A stretch of 24,325 nucleotides of DNA, from positions 1 to 24,325 of IMG/VR virus record IMGVR_UViG_3300033571_017142. One strand, 5' to 3'. Position numbers and translations under genes: made by a program. Positions 1 to 8,149 of the stretch are shown in pieces. Numbering within the stretch: position 1 is the first letter of the stretch; each line of letters opens with the position of its first letter. The notes beneath the pieces are model-generated. The model was not told where the DNA came from and did no database searches. It saw only the letters and a list, made by a program, of their open reading frames with translations. The stretch comes from a virus.

Positions 1-1085
1 TCCCCAAGAAGGGCTTGGCTCGTCAGACTCGTGACGCCTTCGCCCGCTTCTACGGCGGCGAGGTCGAGGTCGGTCTGGCGAGCGAGGGCTTGCGGCTTCC
101 TGGCCCGATTGTGGTCGCCACCGCCCAGACGCTCATCCACTTCAAGGACCGCAAGGTGACCAAAACGGAGGGCACCAGCTCCCGCAAGGTCAAGGTGGAC
201 GGCGACGAGTGGCTGCGCGAACTGATCGAATCGACGAACGTCATCTTCTTCGACGAGTGCCACCGGACCAGCTCGGAGTCCTGGCAGCAGCTCGCACAAG
301 CCTGTCCGGCGATTCGTCGCTACGGCTTGTCCGGCACGCCGCTGACCGAACGTGAGCTGGCCGACGTGCGCCTGGAAGGTGCCACAGGTCCGCTCATCCA
401 CGAGTCCAACGTCACCAAACTGATCCAACGTGGCCTCGCAGCTCGCCCCAAGATCGTGATGGTCGCGGCTGAAGCAGCTTCAGAGATGCTGGACTTCGAG
501 CCGTCGAAGTACTCGGACGCCTACCGCGAGGCGATCACCGACAGCGACGCGCACAACAACGCGGTCGTGCTGGCCGTGAAGTGGCTCATCGAGCACAAAC
601 GCCGTGTGCTCGTCCTCTGCCGCCTCAAGCAGCACTTCGTCAACCTCGCCACCATGCTCGTCGATGATGGCATCGAGATGGCCGCGCTGTGGGGCGACAC
701 CGCCACGAATGAGCGCGTCGAAGCGAAAGAGATGTTCGCCCGGCAGGACATACAATGCATCCTCGCTACTACCATCTTCGACGAGGGTGAGGACGTGCGC
801 GGCATCGACGCCATCGTGCTGGCTGAGGGCGTCACGGCGAACACCTCTGCCTTGCAGCGCATCGGACGCGGGATGCGCCGCGACTCCGAGGACGTGTGGG
901 TCGTTGACTTCGTGCCCCTTGGCAGCGACGTGTTGATCGAGCACGCCTCGAAGCGCGCAGCCATCTACGAGCGCGAAGGATACGAGGTCCGCGTTCTGGA
1001 AAGTTGGCCGGAAGATCAACCGTCGCTGCCTCCAGCCGACTTGCTGCCCTTCGAGACCTGGGACCAGACTCCGCCAGCGTCCTGA
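1..1085 (+). CDS. Superfamily 2 DNA/RNA helicase, N-terminus outside window
   Basis: An ATP-dependent helicase or translocase core, open at the left edge; the first full codon is at 3. Visible motifs in order are motif Ia/Ib (VVATAQTL), motif II FFDECH at 249-263 (a DECH box), motif III SGTP at 330-341, and motif VI QRIGRGMRR at 855-881. Motif I (Walker A) is missing only because it lies upstream of the window. The TTG at 15 is in frame but falls between motifs I and II, so it is not the real start. The family includes T4 UvsW and type III restriction-like helicases. With recombination genes downstream, a UvsW-like role in branch migration or fork remodelling is a reasonable inference, not proven. 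The C-terminal 20 or so residues are Pro/Asp-rich and probably flexible. A 100-nt spacer follows. Confidence 0.9.
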   Translation, partial: PKKGLARQTRDAFARFYGGEVEVGLASEGLRLPGPIVVATAQTLIHFKDRKVTKTEGTSSRKVKVDGDEWLRELIESTNVIFFDECHRTSSESWQQLAQACPAIRRYGLSGTPLTERELADVRLEGATGPLIHESNVTKLIQRGLAARPKIVMVAAEAASEMLDFEPSKYSDAYREAITDSDAHNNAVVLAVKWLIEHKRRVLVLCRLKQHFVNLATMLVDDGIEMAALWGDTATNERVEAKEMFARQDIQCILATTIFDEGEDVRGIDAIVLAEGVTANTSALQRIGRGMRRDSEDVWVVDFVPLGSDVLIEHASKRAAIYEREGYEVRVLESWPEDQPSLPPADLLPFETWDQTPPAS

Positions 1086-1185
1086 CCACCATCCCTTGTG
1101 GTGTCTGCTACGCGGCACCGAAGAAAATGTGGATGGCTTATGCGACCCGCACCGTTAGCGTCGCTCTCGGTGTTCAGGAGTCGTC

Positions 1186-2067
1186 ATGGAACGGATCGCT
1201 TACAGATCCGAGAGAACCGCTGTCGCTATGCCGCAAGTCGCGGAGCGGTCACTCTCGCAAAAGCTCGTCGAGTTGCATACCGAACTGAACCGACTCCCTG
1301 AGTCGGCAGAGAAGGTGTACGACCGTTTGTTCGCGTTGCACCTCGGTGAGCCATCTCGCCGCAAGGACACGCCGCGCAACCGTGCCCTGTTGGAGCGCGC
1401 TCAGGCTTGGTGCGCTCAACACCGTGTCAGTTTCGCCGACTACATCTCGGCGAACCTGATCCTCCTGCGCACACGCGGCTGGTCTCCCGAGCGGAAGAGC
1501 GCACGCTCGTACACGCGCAAAGGTCGGACGTTCCGTGTTCGGATCGTGCCGTCATGGCTGTTGGGCGCGGCAGCCGAGCGTCGGTACAACGGCGTCCTTG
1601 GCCGAGCGAACCGCCGGTATCAGACCGGCTCGACGCTCGTGTTCCCGCGCGCGACGTGGATCGGGTGCATCCGCGAGAACCTGTTCTACGCCGAGTTCGG
1701 CGCAGGTGAGCTGTTCGTTTCGCTGCGTCTTGCCGGTGACCCGATCACCTGGGAAGAAGCGGTCGCGCTGACCACTCCGAACAACCCGGACTGGTCTGAC
1801 TTCCAGCGGCAGGTCGGCCGCTTCACGCAACTGGTCACGCTCGTCAACCAGCAGCGAGCTGTTGCCGAGCGCGACTTCGCGCGTCTGCGCGCGGCATGGT
1901 CGGTCGCGCAGCGGGTGCAGCCCGGTCTTGCAGATCGCATCGGCTTCACCGAGTTTTCGTGGCCTGCGTTCGCGGACATCCTCGCGTACGCGACCGAGGA
2001 CCGGCGTGCTCGAAGGGAGAGCAACGAGATCATCTTGGCGGGTGGGCGTACTTGGGGGAACTGGTGA
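1186..2067 (+). CDS. Hypothetical protein preceding the replicative helicase
   Basis: I do not recognise this 293-residue protein. The ATG at 1186 is chosen because AGGAG lies about six bases upstream; an internal ATG at 1228 has no comparable site. It is basic, with a helical N-terminal third, a central Trp- and Arg-rich stretch (including RGWSPER and WIGCIREN), and a helical C-terminal half containing WEEA and WPAFADILAYA. I see no Walker motif, zinc ligands, signal peptide or membrane segment. The stop TGA overlaps the helicase ATG by one base (TGATG), so translation of the two is probably coupled. Its place directly before a DnaB-family helicase makes a loader or accessory factor conceivable, but nothing in the sequence demonstrates that. 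Confidence 0.8.
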   Translation: MERIAYRSERTAVAMPQVAERSLSQKLVELHTELNRLPESAEKVYDRLFALHLGEPSRRKDTPRNRALLERAQAWCAQHRVSFADYISANLILLRTRGWSPERKSARSYTRKGRTFRVRIVPSWLLGAAAERRYNGVLGRANRRYQTGSTLVFPRATWIGCIRENLFYAEFGAGELFVSLRLAGDPITWEEAVALTTPNNPDWSDFQRQVGRFTQLVTLVNQQRAVAERDFARLRAAWSVAQRVQPGLADRIGFTEFSWPAFADILAYATEDRRARRESNEIILAGGRTWGNW

Positions 2068-3599
2068 TGAGCAAGAGCGTCGTCAGCAACAACTACAATG
2101 AGGACTTCGGTCCATCGTTTCAGCGACACATCCTGGCGGTCATCGCGCGTGTTCCCGGCTTCGCGCTGCGTTGCCGCGCAGTCCTGAGCCATCGGTACTT
2201 CGTCGCGGACACGCACCGTGTCGTCGCTGAGGTGCTGCTTGCCCACCTCGACAAGCACTCCAAGCTGCCCACCAAGCCGACGCTGATCGAGGAGATGCGT
2301 CTTCGTGTCGGCACCGAAGAGATGGAGCCGATCGAGGGTCTGCTCGCCGACATCTATCGCGAGGACGTGCAGGATCACGCTGCCGTCTCCGAGAAGGTCA
2401 TCGCGTTCGGCAAACGGCAGGCGATGCTCAACGCGGTCATCGAGGGTGCCGAGCGCATCGACAAGGGCGACCCGGAGGGCGTCGAGCCGTTGATCCGCAA
2501 GGCCATGCTCGTCGGCGAAGACCTGACGAACCTGGGCACCGACTACATCGGCGAGCTGGGCGACCGCCTGCTCAAGTATCGAACGCCGGAGACACAGCGT
2601 CAGTCCAAGATCCCGACGGGCATCGCGCACGTTGACCATCTGATGAAGGGAGGTCTCGCGCGTCGCGCCCTGGGCGTCTTGCTGGCTCCGCCGAAGCGCG
2701 GCAAATCGACCTGCCTGATAAACATCGGCTTCGGTGCGCTCACCGACCTCGATGGTCTCAACGTCCTGCACTACACCTGCGAGATGAGCGAGTCGGACGT
2801 GATCCGGCGGTACGACGACCGGCTCATGGGCCAGCTCGTTCGCGAGCGGGAAGCTCATCCGGTGCGTTTCACCGAGCAACTGGAGAAGCGGATCAAGCGC
2901 GCCGTTCACGGCAAGCTGATCGTGAAGGAGTATCCGACGCGAACGGCGACCGTGGACACGCTCCGTTCGCACATCTCCATCCTCGCGTCGCAGGGGATGA
3001 TGCCTGACCTCGTGATCGTGGACTACGCAGGCATCATGAAGCCGACGAATCGCCGCGCAGGCGACTACCGGCTGGAGCAAGCCTCGATCTTCGAGGATCT
3101 GCGCGCGCTCGCTGGTGAGTTCGATTGCGCCGTTTGGACGGCACAGCAGGCCAACCGTGGGTCACTCGACAAGGAAACGGTGACCATGGCCGACGTTGCC
3201 GAGACCTTCGAGGTGGCTGCCGTGTGCGACGCGATGTTCGCGCTCTGCCAGACCAACGACGAGCGCGCAGATGGTGTGTGCCGCCTGTTCAGCGCGGCCA
3301 TCCGATCTGTTGAGGACGGCATCACGGTCAACTGCAAGATCGACCGCACCGCTTGCCGTGTTACGTCCACCAACCTTGAGGACGTTTCCCGTTCGCGCAT
3401 CTACACCCACCTCGACGCTGACTTCGAGGACGTGAACGCCAACAAGCCAACGGAGGCCGGAGAGCCTGAGAAGAAAGCTGCTCCGTCCAAGGCCGCTGCA
3501 CTCGCGACTGCTCGTCGCGTCACCGGCATGGCCGCCCCGAAGCCGTCTACTGAGCCTCGTCGCCGTCAGGCTGCTCCAACCAAGAAGGTGCCCAAGTGA
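2067..3599 (+). CDS. dnaB: Replicative DNA helicase, DnaB family
   Basis: Hexameric 5'-3' helicase expected to unwind the phage fork; 510 residues, close to usual DnaB/T4 gp41 lengths. The N-terminal 150 or so residues are helical and DnaB-N-like. The RecA-fold motor follows, with Walker A APPKRGKST at residues 207-215 (compare ARPSMGKT in DnaB), Walker B LVIVDYAGIM with D319, and a sensor segment AVWTAQQANR matching the SQLNR-type motif. The last 60 or so residues are Lys/Ala/Pro-rich and probably disordered. The ATG at 2067 is preferred because it overlaps the upstream stop and follows a GGGGGA stretch; the frame stays open further upstream, but that part reads as out-of-frame Arg-rich sequence. 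The gene overlaps the dUTPase start by four bases (GTGA). Confidence 0.92.
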   Translation: MSKSVVSNNYNEDFGPSFQRHILAVIARVPGFALRCRAVLSHRYFVADTHRVVAEVLLAHLDKHSKLPTKPTLIEEMRLRVGTEEMEPIEGLLADIYREDVQDHAAVSEKVIAFGKRQAMLNAVIEGAERIDKGDPEGVEPLIRKAMLVGEDLTNLGTDYIGELGDRLLKYRTPETQRQSKIPTGIAHVDHLMKGGLARRALGVLLAPPKRGKSTCLINIGFGALTDLDGLNVLHYTCEMSESDVIRRYDDRLMGQLVREREAHPVRFTEQLEKRIKRAVHGKLIVKEYPTRTATVDTLRSHISILASQGMMPDLVIVDYAGIMKPTNRRAGDYRLEQASIFEDLRALAGEFDCAVWTAQQANRGSLDKETVTMADVAETFEVAAVCDAMFALCQTNDERADGVCRLFSAAIRSVEDGITVNCKIDRTACRVTSTNLEDVSRSRIYTHLDADFEDVNANKPTEAGEPEKKAAPSKAAALATARRVTGMAAPKPSTEPRRRQAAPTKKVPK

Positions 3600-4030
3600 C
3601 TTACCTCGTTGTTCGCAAGTTGCACGAAGACGCGCTGACTCCGTATCGCGCTTCGCGTTACGCCGCTGGCCTGGACCTGTTCCTGTATTCTCCGAACGCC
3701 GAGCACCTGCAACTGCTTCCGCACACACCGACGCGCTTGAGCACGGGCGTTTCGGTCGAGATCCCACTCGGCAGCGTCGGGCACATCTGGGATCGAAGCA
3801 GCCTTGGTGTTCGGGGCATTCGCACGTTGGCCGGGGTCATCGACTGTGACTACCGAGGTCCGCTGCAAGTTTGCCTCATCAACCTCACCAACGAGCCGAT
3901 CCAGCTTCAGCATCGAGATCGCATCGCGCAGTTGGTTGTCATTCCCCTGACCGCTTTCGAGCTGGCGGTCAACGAGCACGCCACGGAGACCGAACGCGGC
4001 GAAGGCGGCTTCGGGTCAACGGGTCGATGA
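3596..4030 (+). CDS. dut: dUTP diphosphatase (trimeric dUTPase family)
   Basis: Hydrolyses dUTP to dUMP and pyrophosphate, keeping uracil out of DNA and feeding dTMP synthesis. All five dUTPase motifs are visible in 144 residues: motif 1 AAGLDL (23-28), motif 2 DRSSLG (66-71), motif 3 GVIDCDYRG (80-88) with the catalytic Asp83 and the uracil-pocket Tyr86, motif 4 RIAQLVV (109-115), and the flexible C-terminal P-loop-like motif 5 RGEGGFGSTG (134-143). The start is GTG at 3596, overlapping the helicase stop, with AAGAAGG eight bases upstream. The stop overlaps the primase ATG. Position between helicase and primase, with a UDG-fused polymerase downstream, fits a shared uracil-control strategy. 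Confidence 0.95.
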   Translation: MTYLVVRKLHEDALTPYRASRYAAGLDLFLYSPNAEHLQLLPHTPTRLSTGVSVEIPLGSVGHIWDRSSLGVRGIRTLAGVIDCDYRGPLQVCLINLTNEPIQLQHRDRIAQLVVIPLTAFELAVNEHATETERGEGGFGSTGR

Positions 4031-5070
4031 AGCCTGTTCGCACGCTGGTCGAGTACTTGGACTCGCGGCTCGGTCGCCACATCGGCACTCCGCCGGAGCT
4101 GACGTGGTTCTGCCCCGTTTGCATCGACCGTCGTGGAAGCGAGAGCACCAAGCAGAAGCTCCACATCAACACCACCAAGGGCATCGGGCATTGCTACCGC
4201 TGCGAGTTCGGCTTCCGCAGCCTGGAGCACTTCTTCCGCACGCTGAACAACGGGATGCCGACGCTGGAAGAGCTGCGGATCATCCGTCGCGAGATCAAGC
4301 CCGTTTCCACCAAGGCGGTCGATTCGGTCAACGCGGTCTTGCAGACGAGGACGACGACTACACAAGCTGAACTCGCTCCCGTCGCTCTGCCGAAGGAGCT
4401 GATCTCGCTGACCTCGCGGAATCTGTCCCCCATGGACGGTGTTGGTCTGCGATACCTGAAGTCGCGCGGCATCACCGATGCCCAGATTGCTCGCCACGAG
4501 ATCGGATACTGCTCGTCCGGCCGATACGCCGGATACTTGATCTTCCCAGTCCGGCAGTTTGGCGAGGTCGTCTACTTCACGACGCGATACGCCGGGAAGG
4601 TGACGGACGGACGCAAGTCGAACAACCCGCCGAAGGCTGACGGCTTCCACGCGAAGTCAACGTGCCTGCTGAACTACGACGGTTGCGTTGGCGCGAAGTC
4701 GGTTGCCATCGTCGAAGGCCCGTTCGACATGATGGCGTGGGGAAACGCTGTCGCCCTGATGGGCAAGACCATCTCGGACCGGCAGATCGCTTTGATCGAC
4801 AAGCTCGTCGAGTCGGGGACCAAGGAGATCATCGTCTCGCTCGACTCCGACGCCGTTTCGTACGCACACACGGTCTACACCGGCCTCCTTGGTCGCGTTC
4901 CGAAGGTGACCATGCTCGTGCTGCGTGACGGCGATCCGTTCGACAACCGCGACAAGATCAACGAGCTGGCGGAGACTCGGGGTGCTCCCTCGGCGGTTGA
5001 CCTCGTGTCATCGCGATACCGTGTCGGCGACCTCGTTCATCGACCGAAAACTCGCGCACGCCGCGTCTGA
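4027..5070 (+). CDS. DNA primase, zinc ribbon plus TOPRIM (DnaG-type)
   Basis: Makes RNA primers for the fork; 347 residues, compact compared with bacterial DnaG. An N-terminal zinc ribbon carries C29-x2-C32 and C56-x2-C59. After a linker, the catalytic core contains GYLIFPVR (an RNA-polymerase-fold strand), then the TOPRIM motifs: VAIVEGPFDMMAWG with E230, and VSLDSDA with D273 and D275 for metal binding. There is no C-terminal helicase domain; the helicase is a separate gene two places upstream. The ATG at 4027 overlaps the dUTPase stop (ATGA); the frame remains open further upstream inside dut, but that extension reads as shadow sequence. The C-terminus is Arg-rich. Confidence 0.92.
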   Translation: MKPVRTLVEYLDSRLGRHIGTPPELTWFCPVCIDRRGSESTKQKLHINTTKGIGHCYRCEFGFRSLEHFFRTLNNGMPTLEELRIIRREIKPVSTKAVDSVNAVLQTRTTTTQAELAPVALPKELISLTSRNLSPMDGVGLRYLKSRGITDAQIARHEIGYCSSGRYAGYLIFPVRQFGEVVYFTTRYAGKVTDGRKSNNPPKADGFHAKSTCLLNYDGCVGAKSVAIVEGPFDMMAWGNAVALMGKTISDRQIALIDKLVESGTKEIIVSLDSDAVSYAHTVYTGLLGRVPKVTMLVLRDGDPFDNRDKINELAETRGAPSAVDLVSSRYRVGDLVHRPKTRARRV

Positions 5071-5075
5071 TTCGT

Positions 5076-5399
5076 ATGCTACCCAAGTCAAGACCTCCGT
5101 GCTTCGGGTCGCCCGCGTACTGCGACGCTTGTCGCGAGTGCGCGTTCGCCTCGAAGTGCTGGCAGGAGCACATCAGCTCGCACGACGTGTTCCTGCTGCC
5201 GGAGCCGAAGCCTGCCAGAGTTCGGAGAGAAGCGACCCCTTTCACGTTGGAGCCGGTATGTCGGAAGCCCAATCCAGACTCGTCCAAGCTGGAACAGACG
5301 AACCAAAGTCCGGGTGCTGCTGGTGCCCCCTCTTCCCGTTTGCCGAAGGATTCGGCGCGTACGCCGCGCACTACCAGCGCGACGCGGAAGCGATCCTGA
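5076..5399 (+). CDS. Small cysteine-rich protein, overlapping the polymerase gene
   Basis: 107 residues from ATG 5076, five bases after the primase stop; I see no Shine-Dalgarno site, so coupling to the primase is likely if it is translated. The first 50 or so residues look real: C-FGSP-x2-C-x2-C-x2-C-x6-C, a cysteine cluster of the kind that binds zinc or iron-sulfur, encoded by codons mostly ending in G or C like neighbouring genes. The second half is Ser/Thr/Arg/Pro-rich and reads like shadow sequence of the polymerase gene, which begins inside it at 5258 in another frame (142-nt overlap). It could be a short real protein with an uninformative tail, or the start of a product continued in another frame. 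The function is unknown. Confidence 0.5.
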   Translation: MLPKSRPPCFGSPAYCDACRECAFASKCWQEHISSHDVFLLPEPKPARVRREATPFTLEPVCRKPNPDSSKLEQTNQSPGAAGAPSSRLPKDSARTPRTTSATRKRS

Positions 5400-8149
5400 G
5401 AAAGAACCGCGACGACCACGCGATCAAGACCCATTGTGTCAGCGAACCGTGGACCAAGGTCCGCGTGCTGTTCGTCGGCGAGGCTCCCAGCAAGGACGAC
5501 GACAAGAAGGGTGCTCCGCTATCCGCTGGCCCTGGCGGCCTTCTGAAGCGCACCATCGAGAACGCGACATCGCTGCGTCCAGGCGACTACGGCTTCACCA
5601 ACATCGTTGCGTGTCGTCCGTCCCGCAACCGCGCTCCGAACAACACCGAGGTCAAGTCGTGCTCACCTCGCTTGATCCGCGAGATCCAGGCTCGTCAACC
5701 CGAGCTGGTCGTCGTTCTCGGCAACCATGCTCTCGACTTCCTGACCGGCAACACCGGCATCACGTCGTTCGTTGGCCGCGTCGTTCCATGCACGAGACCT
5801 GAGTTTCCTGGCCTCAAGGTGCTCGCGTGCCTTCACCCGTCGTTCGTCCTTCGCTTCGACCACGAGATCGACAAGTTCTACACCGCCATCGCCTCGATCC
5901 CGACGGTGCTGGCTGGCAAGCACACCGTCCTTGCAGGTGAAGGCAGCTACGAGGTCTTGACCGACATCGACGAGATCGAACGCCGTTTCGCCAAGATCAG
6001 CGAAGCCAAGAAGCTCGTCGCGCACGACACCGAGACCGGAAGCCTGTCGCCGTTCCAGACCAAGTGGCCCAAGCTGCTTTGCGTCTCGTTCTCCCACACG
6101 GCCAACAAGGCGTTCACCATCCCGATCGACCACGCAGACGCGCCTGCTGAGTTCCGCAACCCCGGACCTGTTCGAGATCGCCTGAAGAAGTGCCTCATCG
6201 ACTTCTATACCGACTCTGACGTTCCGAAGGTCGCGCACAACGGCAAGTTCGACCGCAACCACATCCGCGCCACGTTCGACTGCCTGCCGGTCAACGAAAC
6301 TGACTCGATGTTGCTGCACTACGTCCAAGACGAGCGTCAGGGAACGCACGACTTGGGCAAGCTCTCGCACGCGCTCACCGGGATGGGCGGGTACGACAAG
6401 CCGCTGGACGACCACAAAGCGCGAAACGCAAACGCCGACCCGAACAAGGGAGGATCGTACGCCAACATCCCAGGCGAGATCCTGTTCAAGTATGCGGCCA
6501 TGGACGCTGACGTGACTCGTCGCGTCACGCTCGCGCTGCGGCAGGAAGCTGAGTGGGCGAACAACCCCGCGCTTCGCCGCCTCTCCAAGCACTTCTATCC
6601 CCAGTTGTCGAACGCTCTGGCCGAGCTGGAGTGGAACGGCGCGACCATCGACGTGCAGATGGTCGAGTATCTGGACAAGACGTACACGCGCGAGATGGCT
6701 CGCATCGCCGAGGAGATCCAGAGTGACCCGCAGGTCGTTCGTTTCGTCGAGGACCGCCGCGCGGACAAGGGCAAGGACGCCGGGTTCAACCCCGACTCGT
6801 GGCAGCAGCTAGGCAAGATCCTGTTCGGTTACTACGACCTGCGCCCGATCGAGCTGAACGAGAGCGGCATGGACCTGCTCAAGAGCCGACTCGAAGCCCA
6901 GCAGGTGGCTTGGCGCGATCGCCCTGGCAAGAAGATCGGTCCCGACCAGCCCGACTTCAACAAGCTCGTCGAGGCTGCCATCGACGCGAAGGAGTGGGAT
7001 CTGTTCTCGACCAAGGCCGACGTGTTGCAGGAGTACGCCCGCGCCGGGAACACGTTCGTCACCAAGATTCTGGAGTTCCGCGCGTACTCGACCCTGCACG
7101 GCACGTTCGTCGTTCCTCTGCTGACCAAGCTCGACGCGCAACGCCGCGTGCATGGCACTTACAAGCCGCACGGCACCGTGACCGGACGTTTGGCGAGCAG
7201 CGACCCCAACCTCCAGAACATCCCGAACAAGGGAGGCGGTCTGGTAAAGCGATGCTACGTCTCCCGTTTCGGCGACGAGGGCGTCATCGTGCAGGCGGAC
7301 TACTCGCAGATCGAGTTGCGTGTCGCGGCGTGCTTGTTCGAGGAGCCGACGATGATCGACGCATACCGTCGCGGCGACGACCTCCACACGTTGACGGCTA
7401 TCGCCATCTCGAAACTGCCCAAGGACAAGTTCAAGGCGTTGCCGAAGGACCAAGCCAAGGGCTGGCGAACGCGAGCCAAGCGCGTGAACTTCGGCGTGCT
7501 GTACGGCGGCGGCCCGCCCGCCCTCGTTTCCACGCTGGGCAAGGATGGTGTGTTCATCACGCAGAAGGAGGCTGAAGACCTGATCGACACCTACTTCAAG
7601 GCGCGTCCGACCCTCAAGCGCAACATGGACAAGCTCATGGAGAGCGTCCAGAAGAACGGCTATCTGGTCGCGTTCACCGGGCACCGCCGTCGCGTCCCAG
7701 AGGTGTTCTCGAAGGACGAGAAGATCGTCGCTCGCGCACTACGTCAGTCGGTCAACTTCCCCGTGCAATGCGGCGCGGCCCAGATGACCAACATGGCGAT
7801 GATTCTGATCCAGCAGCGGATGCGCGAGGTCGGTTTCAAGTCGCAGATGACCCTCACCGTTCACGACTCCATCGTGTTCGACGCGCACGTTGACGAGATG
7901 GTCGAGATCGGAAAGCTCGCCAAGGAGGTCATGGAGAACCTTCCGTCGATGAGCGAGTCGGTGCTACCGAAACTCGACTGGTCCTGGCTGACCGTGCCCA
8001 TCGTCGCCGAGCTGGAAATCGGCTTCACCTGGGGAACTGGCGTCGAGCTGAAGGAAGCCAAGCTGGGCAAGGAGGAGCGAGCGTTGGACATCAACAACCT
8101 CGACATCGACTACCTGTGGGCCGCCATGGAGGAGAGGTCAAAGCTGTGA
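5258..8149 (+). CDS. Family 4-like uracil-DNA glycosylase fused to family A DNA polymerase
   Basis: 963 residues combining repair and replication. Residues 1 to about 205 resemble an iron-sulfur UDG: C20/C21-W-C23, motif 1 GEAPS (74-78), C119 and C135 spaced as in family 4, and HPS (193-195). A 3'-5' proofreading domain follows: DTE (D257, E259), HNGKFD (D332) and YAAMDAD (D416). The polymerase domain has motif A DYSQIELR (D681), motif B with K741, F745 and Y749 (NFGVLYG), and motif C VHDS (D870). No 5'-3' nuclease domain is present; that activity is encoded at 12545-13528. The ATG at 5258 has GGAG five bases upstream and is the nearest plausible start before the first UDG cysteines. The stop overlaps the next gene (GTGA). 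Polymerases with UDG-like N-termini are, as I recall, known in SPO1-type phages. Confidence 0.93.
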   Translation: MSEAQSRLVQAGTDEPKSGCCWCPLFPFAEGFGAYAAHYQRDAEAILRKNRDDHAIKTHCVSEPWTKVRVLFVGEAPSKDDDKKGAPLSAGPGGLLKRTIENATSLRPGDYGFTNIVACRPSRNRAPNNTEVKSCSPRLIREIQARQPELVVVLGNHALDFLTGNTGITSFVGRVVPCTRPEFPGLKVLACLHPSFVLRFDHEIDKFYTAIASIPTVLAGKHTVLAGEGSYEVLTDIDEIERRFAKISEAKKLVAHDTETGSLSPFQTKWPKLLCVSFSHTANKAFTIPIDHADAPAEFRNPGPVRDRLKKCLIDFYTDSDVPKVAHNGKFDRNHIRATFDCLPVNETDSMLLHYVQDERQGTHDLGKLSHALTGMGGYDKPLDDHKARNANADPNKGGSYANIPGEILFKYAAMDADVTRRVTLALRQEAEWANNPALRRLSKHFYPQLSNALAELEWNGATIDVQMVEYLDKTYTREMARIAEEIQSDPQVVRFVEDRRADKGKDAGFNPDSWQQLGKILFGYYDLRPIELNESGMDLLKSRLEAQQVAWRDRPGKKIGPDQPDFNKLVEAAIDAKEWDLFSTKADVLQEYARAGNTFVTKILEFRAYSTLHGTFVVPLLTKLDAQRRVHGTYKPHGTVTGRLASSDPNLQNIPNKGGGLVKRCYVSRFGDEGVIVQADYSQIELRVAACLFEEPTMIDAYRRGDDLHTLTAIAISKLPKDKFKALPKDQAKGWRTRAKRVNFGVLYGGGPPALVSTLGKDGVFITQKEAEDLIDTYFKARPTLKRNMDKLMESVQKNGYLVAFTGHRRRVPEVFSKDEKIVARALRQSVNFPVQCGAAQMTNMAMILIQQRMREVGFKSQMTLTVHDSIVFDAHVDEMVEIGKLAKEVMENLPSMSESVLPKLDWSWLTVPIVAELEIGFTWGTGVELKEAKLGKEERALDINNLDIDYLWAAMEERSKL

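Noticed and set aside
1085-1102. ACCAC / GTGGT inverted repeat just after the helicase stop as a terminator
   Set aside because: Only a five-base-pair stem with an eight-base loop and no T-run afterwards. I found no convincing intrinsic terminator anywhere in the window, nor a clear promoter in 1086-1185.
1686-3080. Long antisense open frame of about 464 codons on the - strand
   Set aside because: It lies opposite the well-supported hypothetical and DnaB genes; His/Arg/Asp/Val-rich composition is typical of GC-rich antisense shadows and no motif is visible.
4925-5257. Upstream extension of the UDG-polymerase frame
   Set aside because: The frame is open but the translation is Arg/Ser/Thr-rich shadow of the primase and cysteine-rich genes, and ATG 5258 has a good ribosome site.
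5258-5315. Programmed -1 frameshift joining the cysteine-rich ORF to the UDG-polymerase
   Set aside because: No canonical X-XXY-YYZ slippery heptamer in the proper phase and no obvious downstream structure; kept only as an open question.
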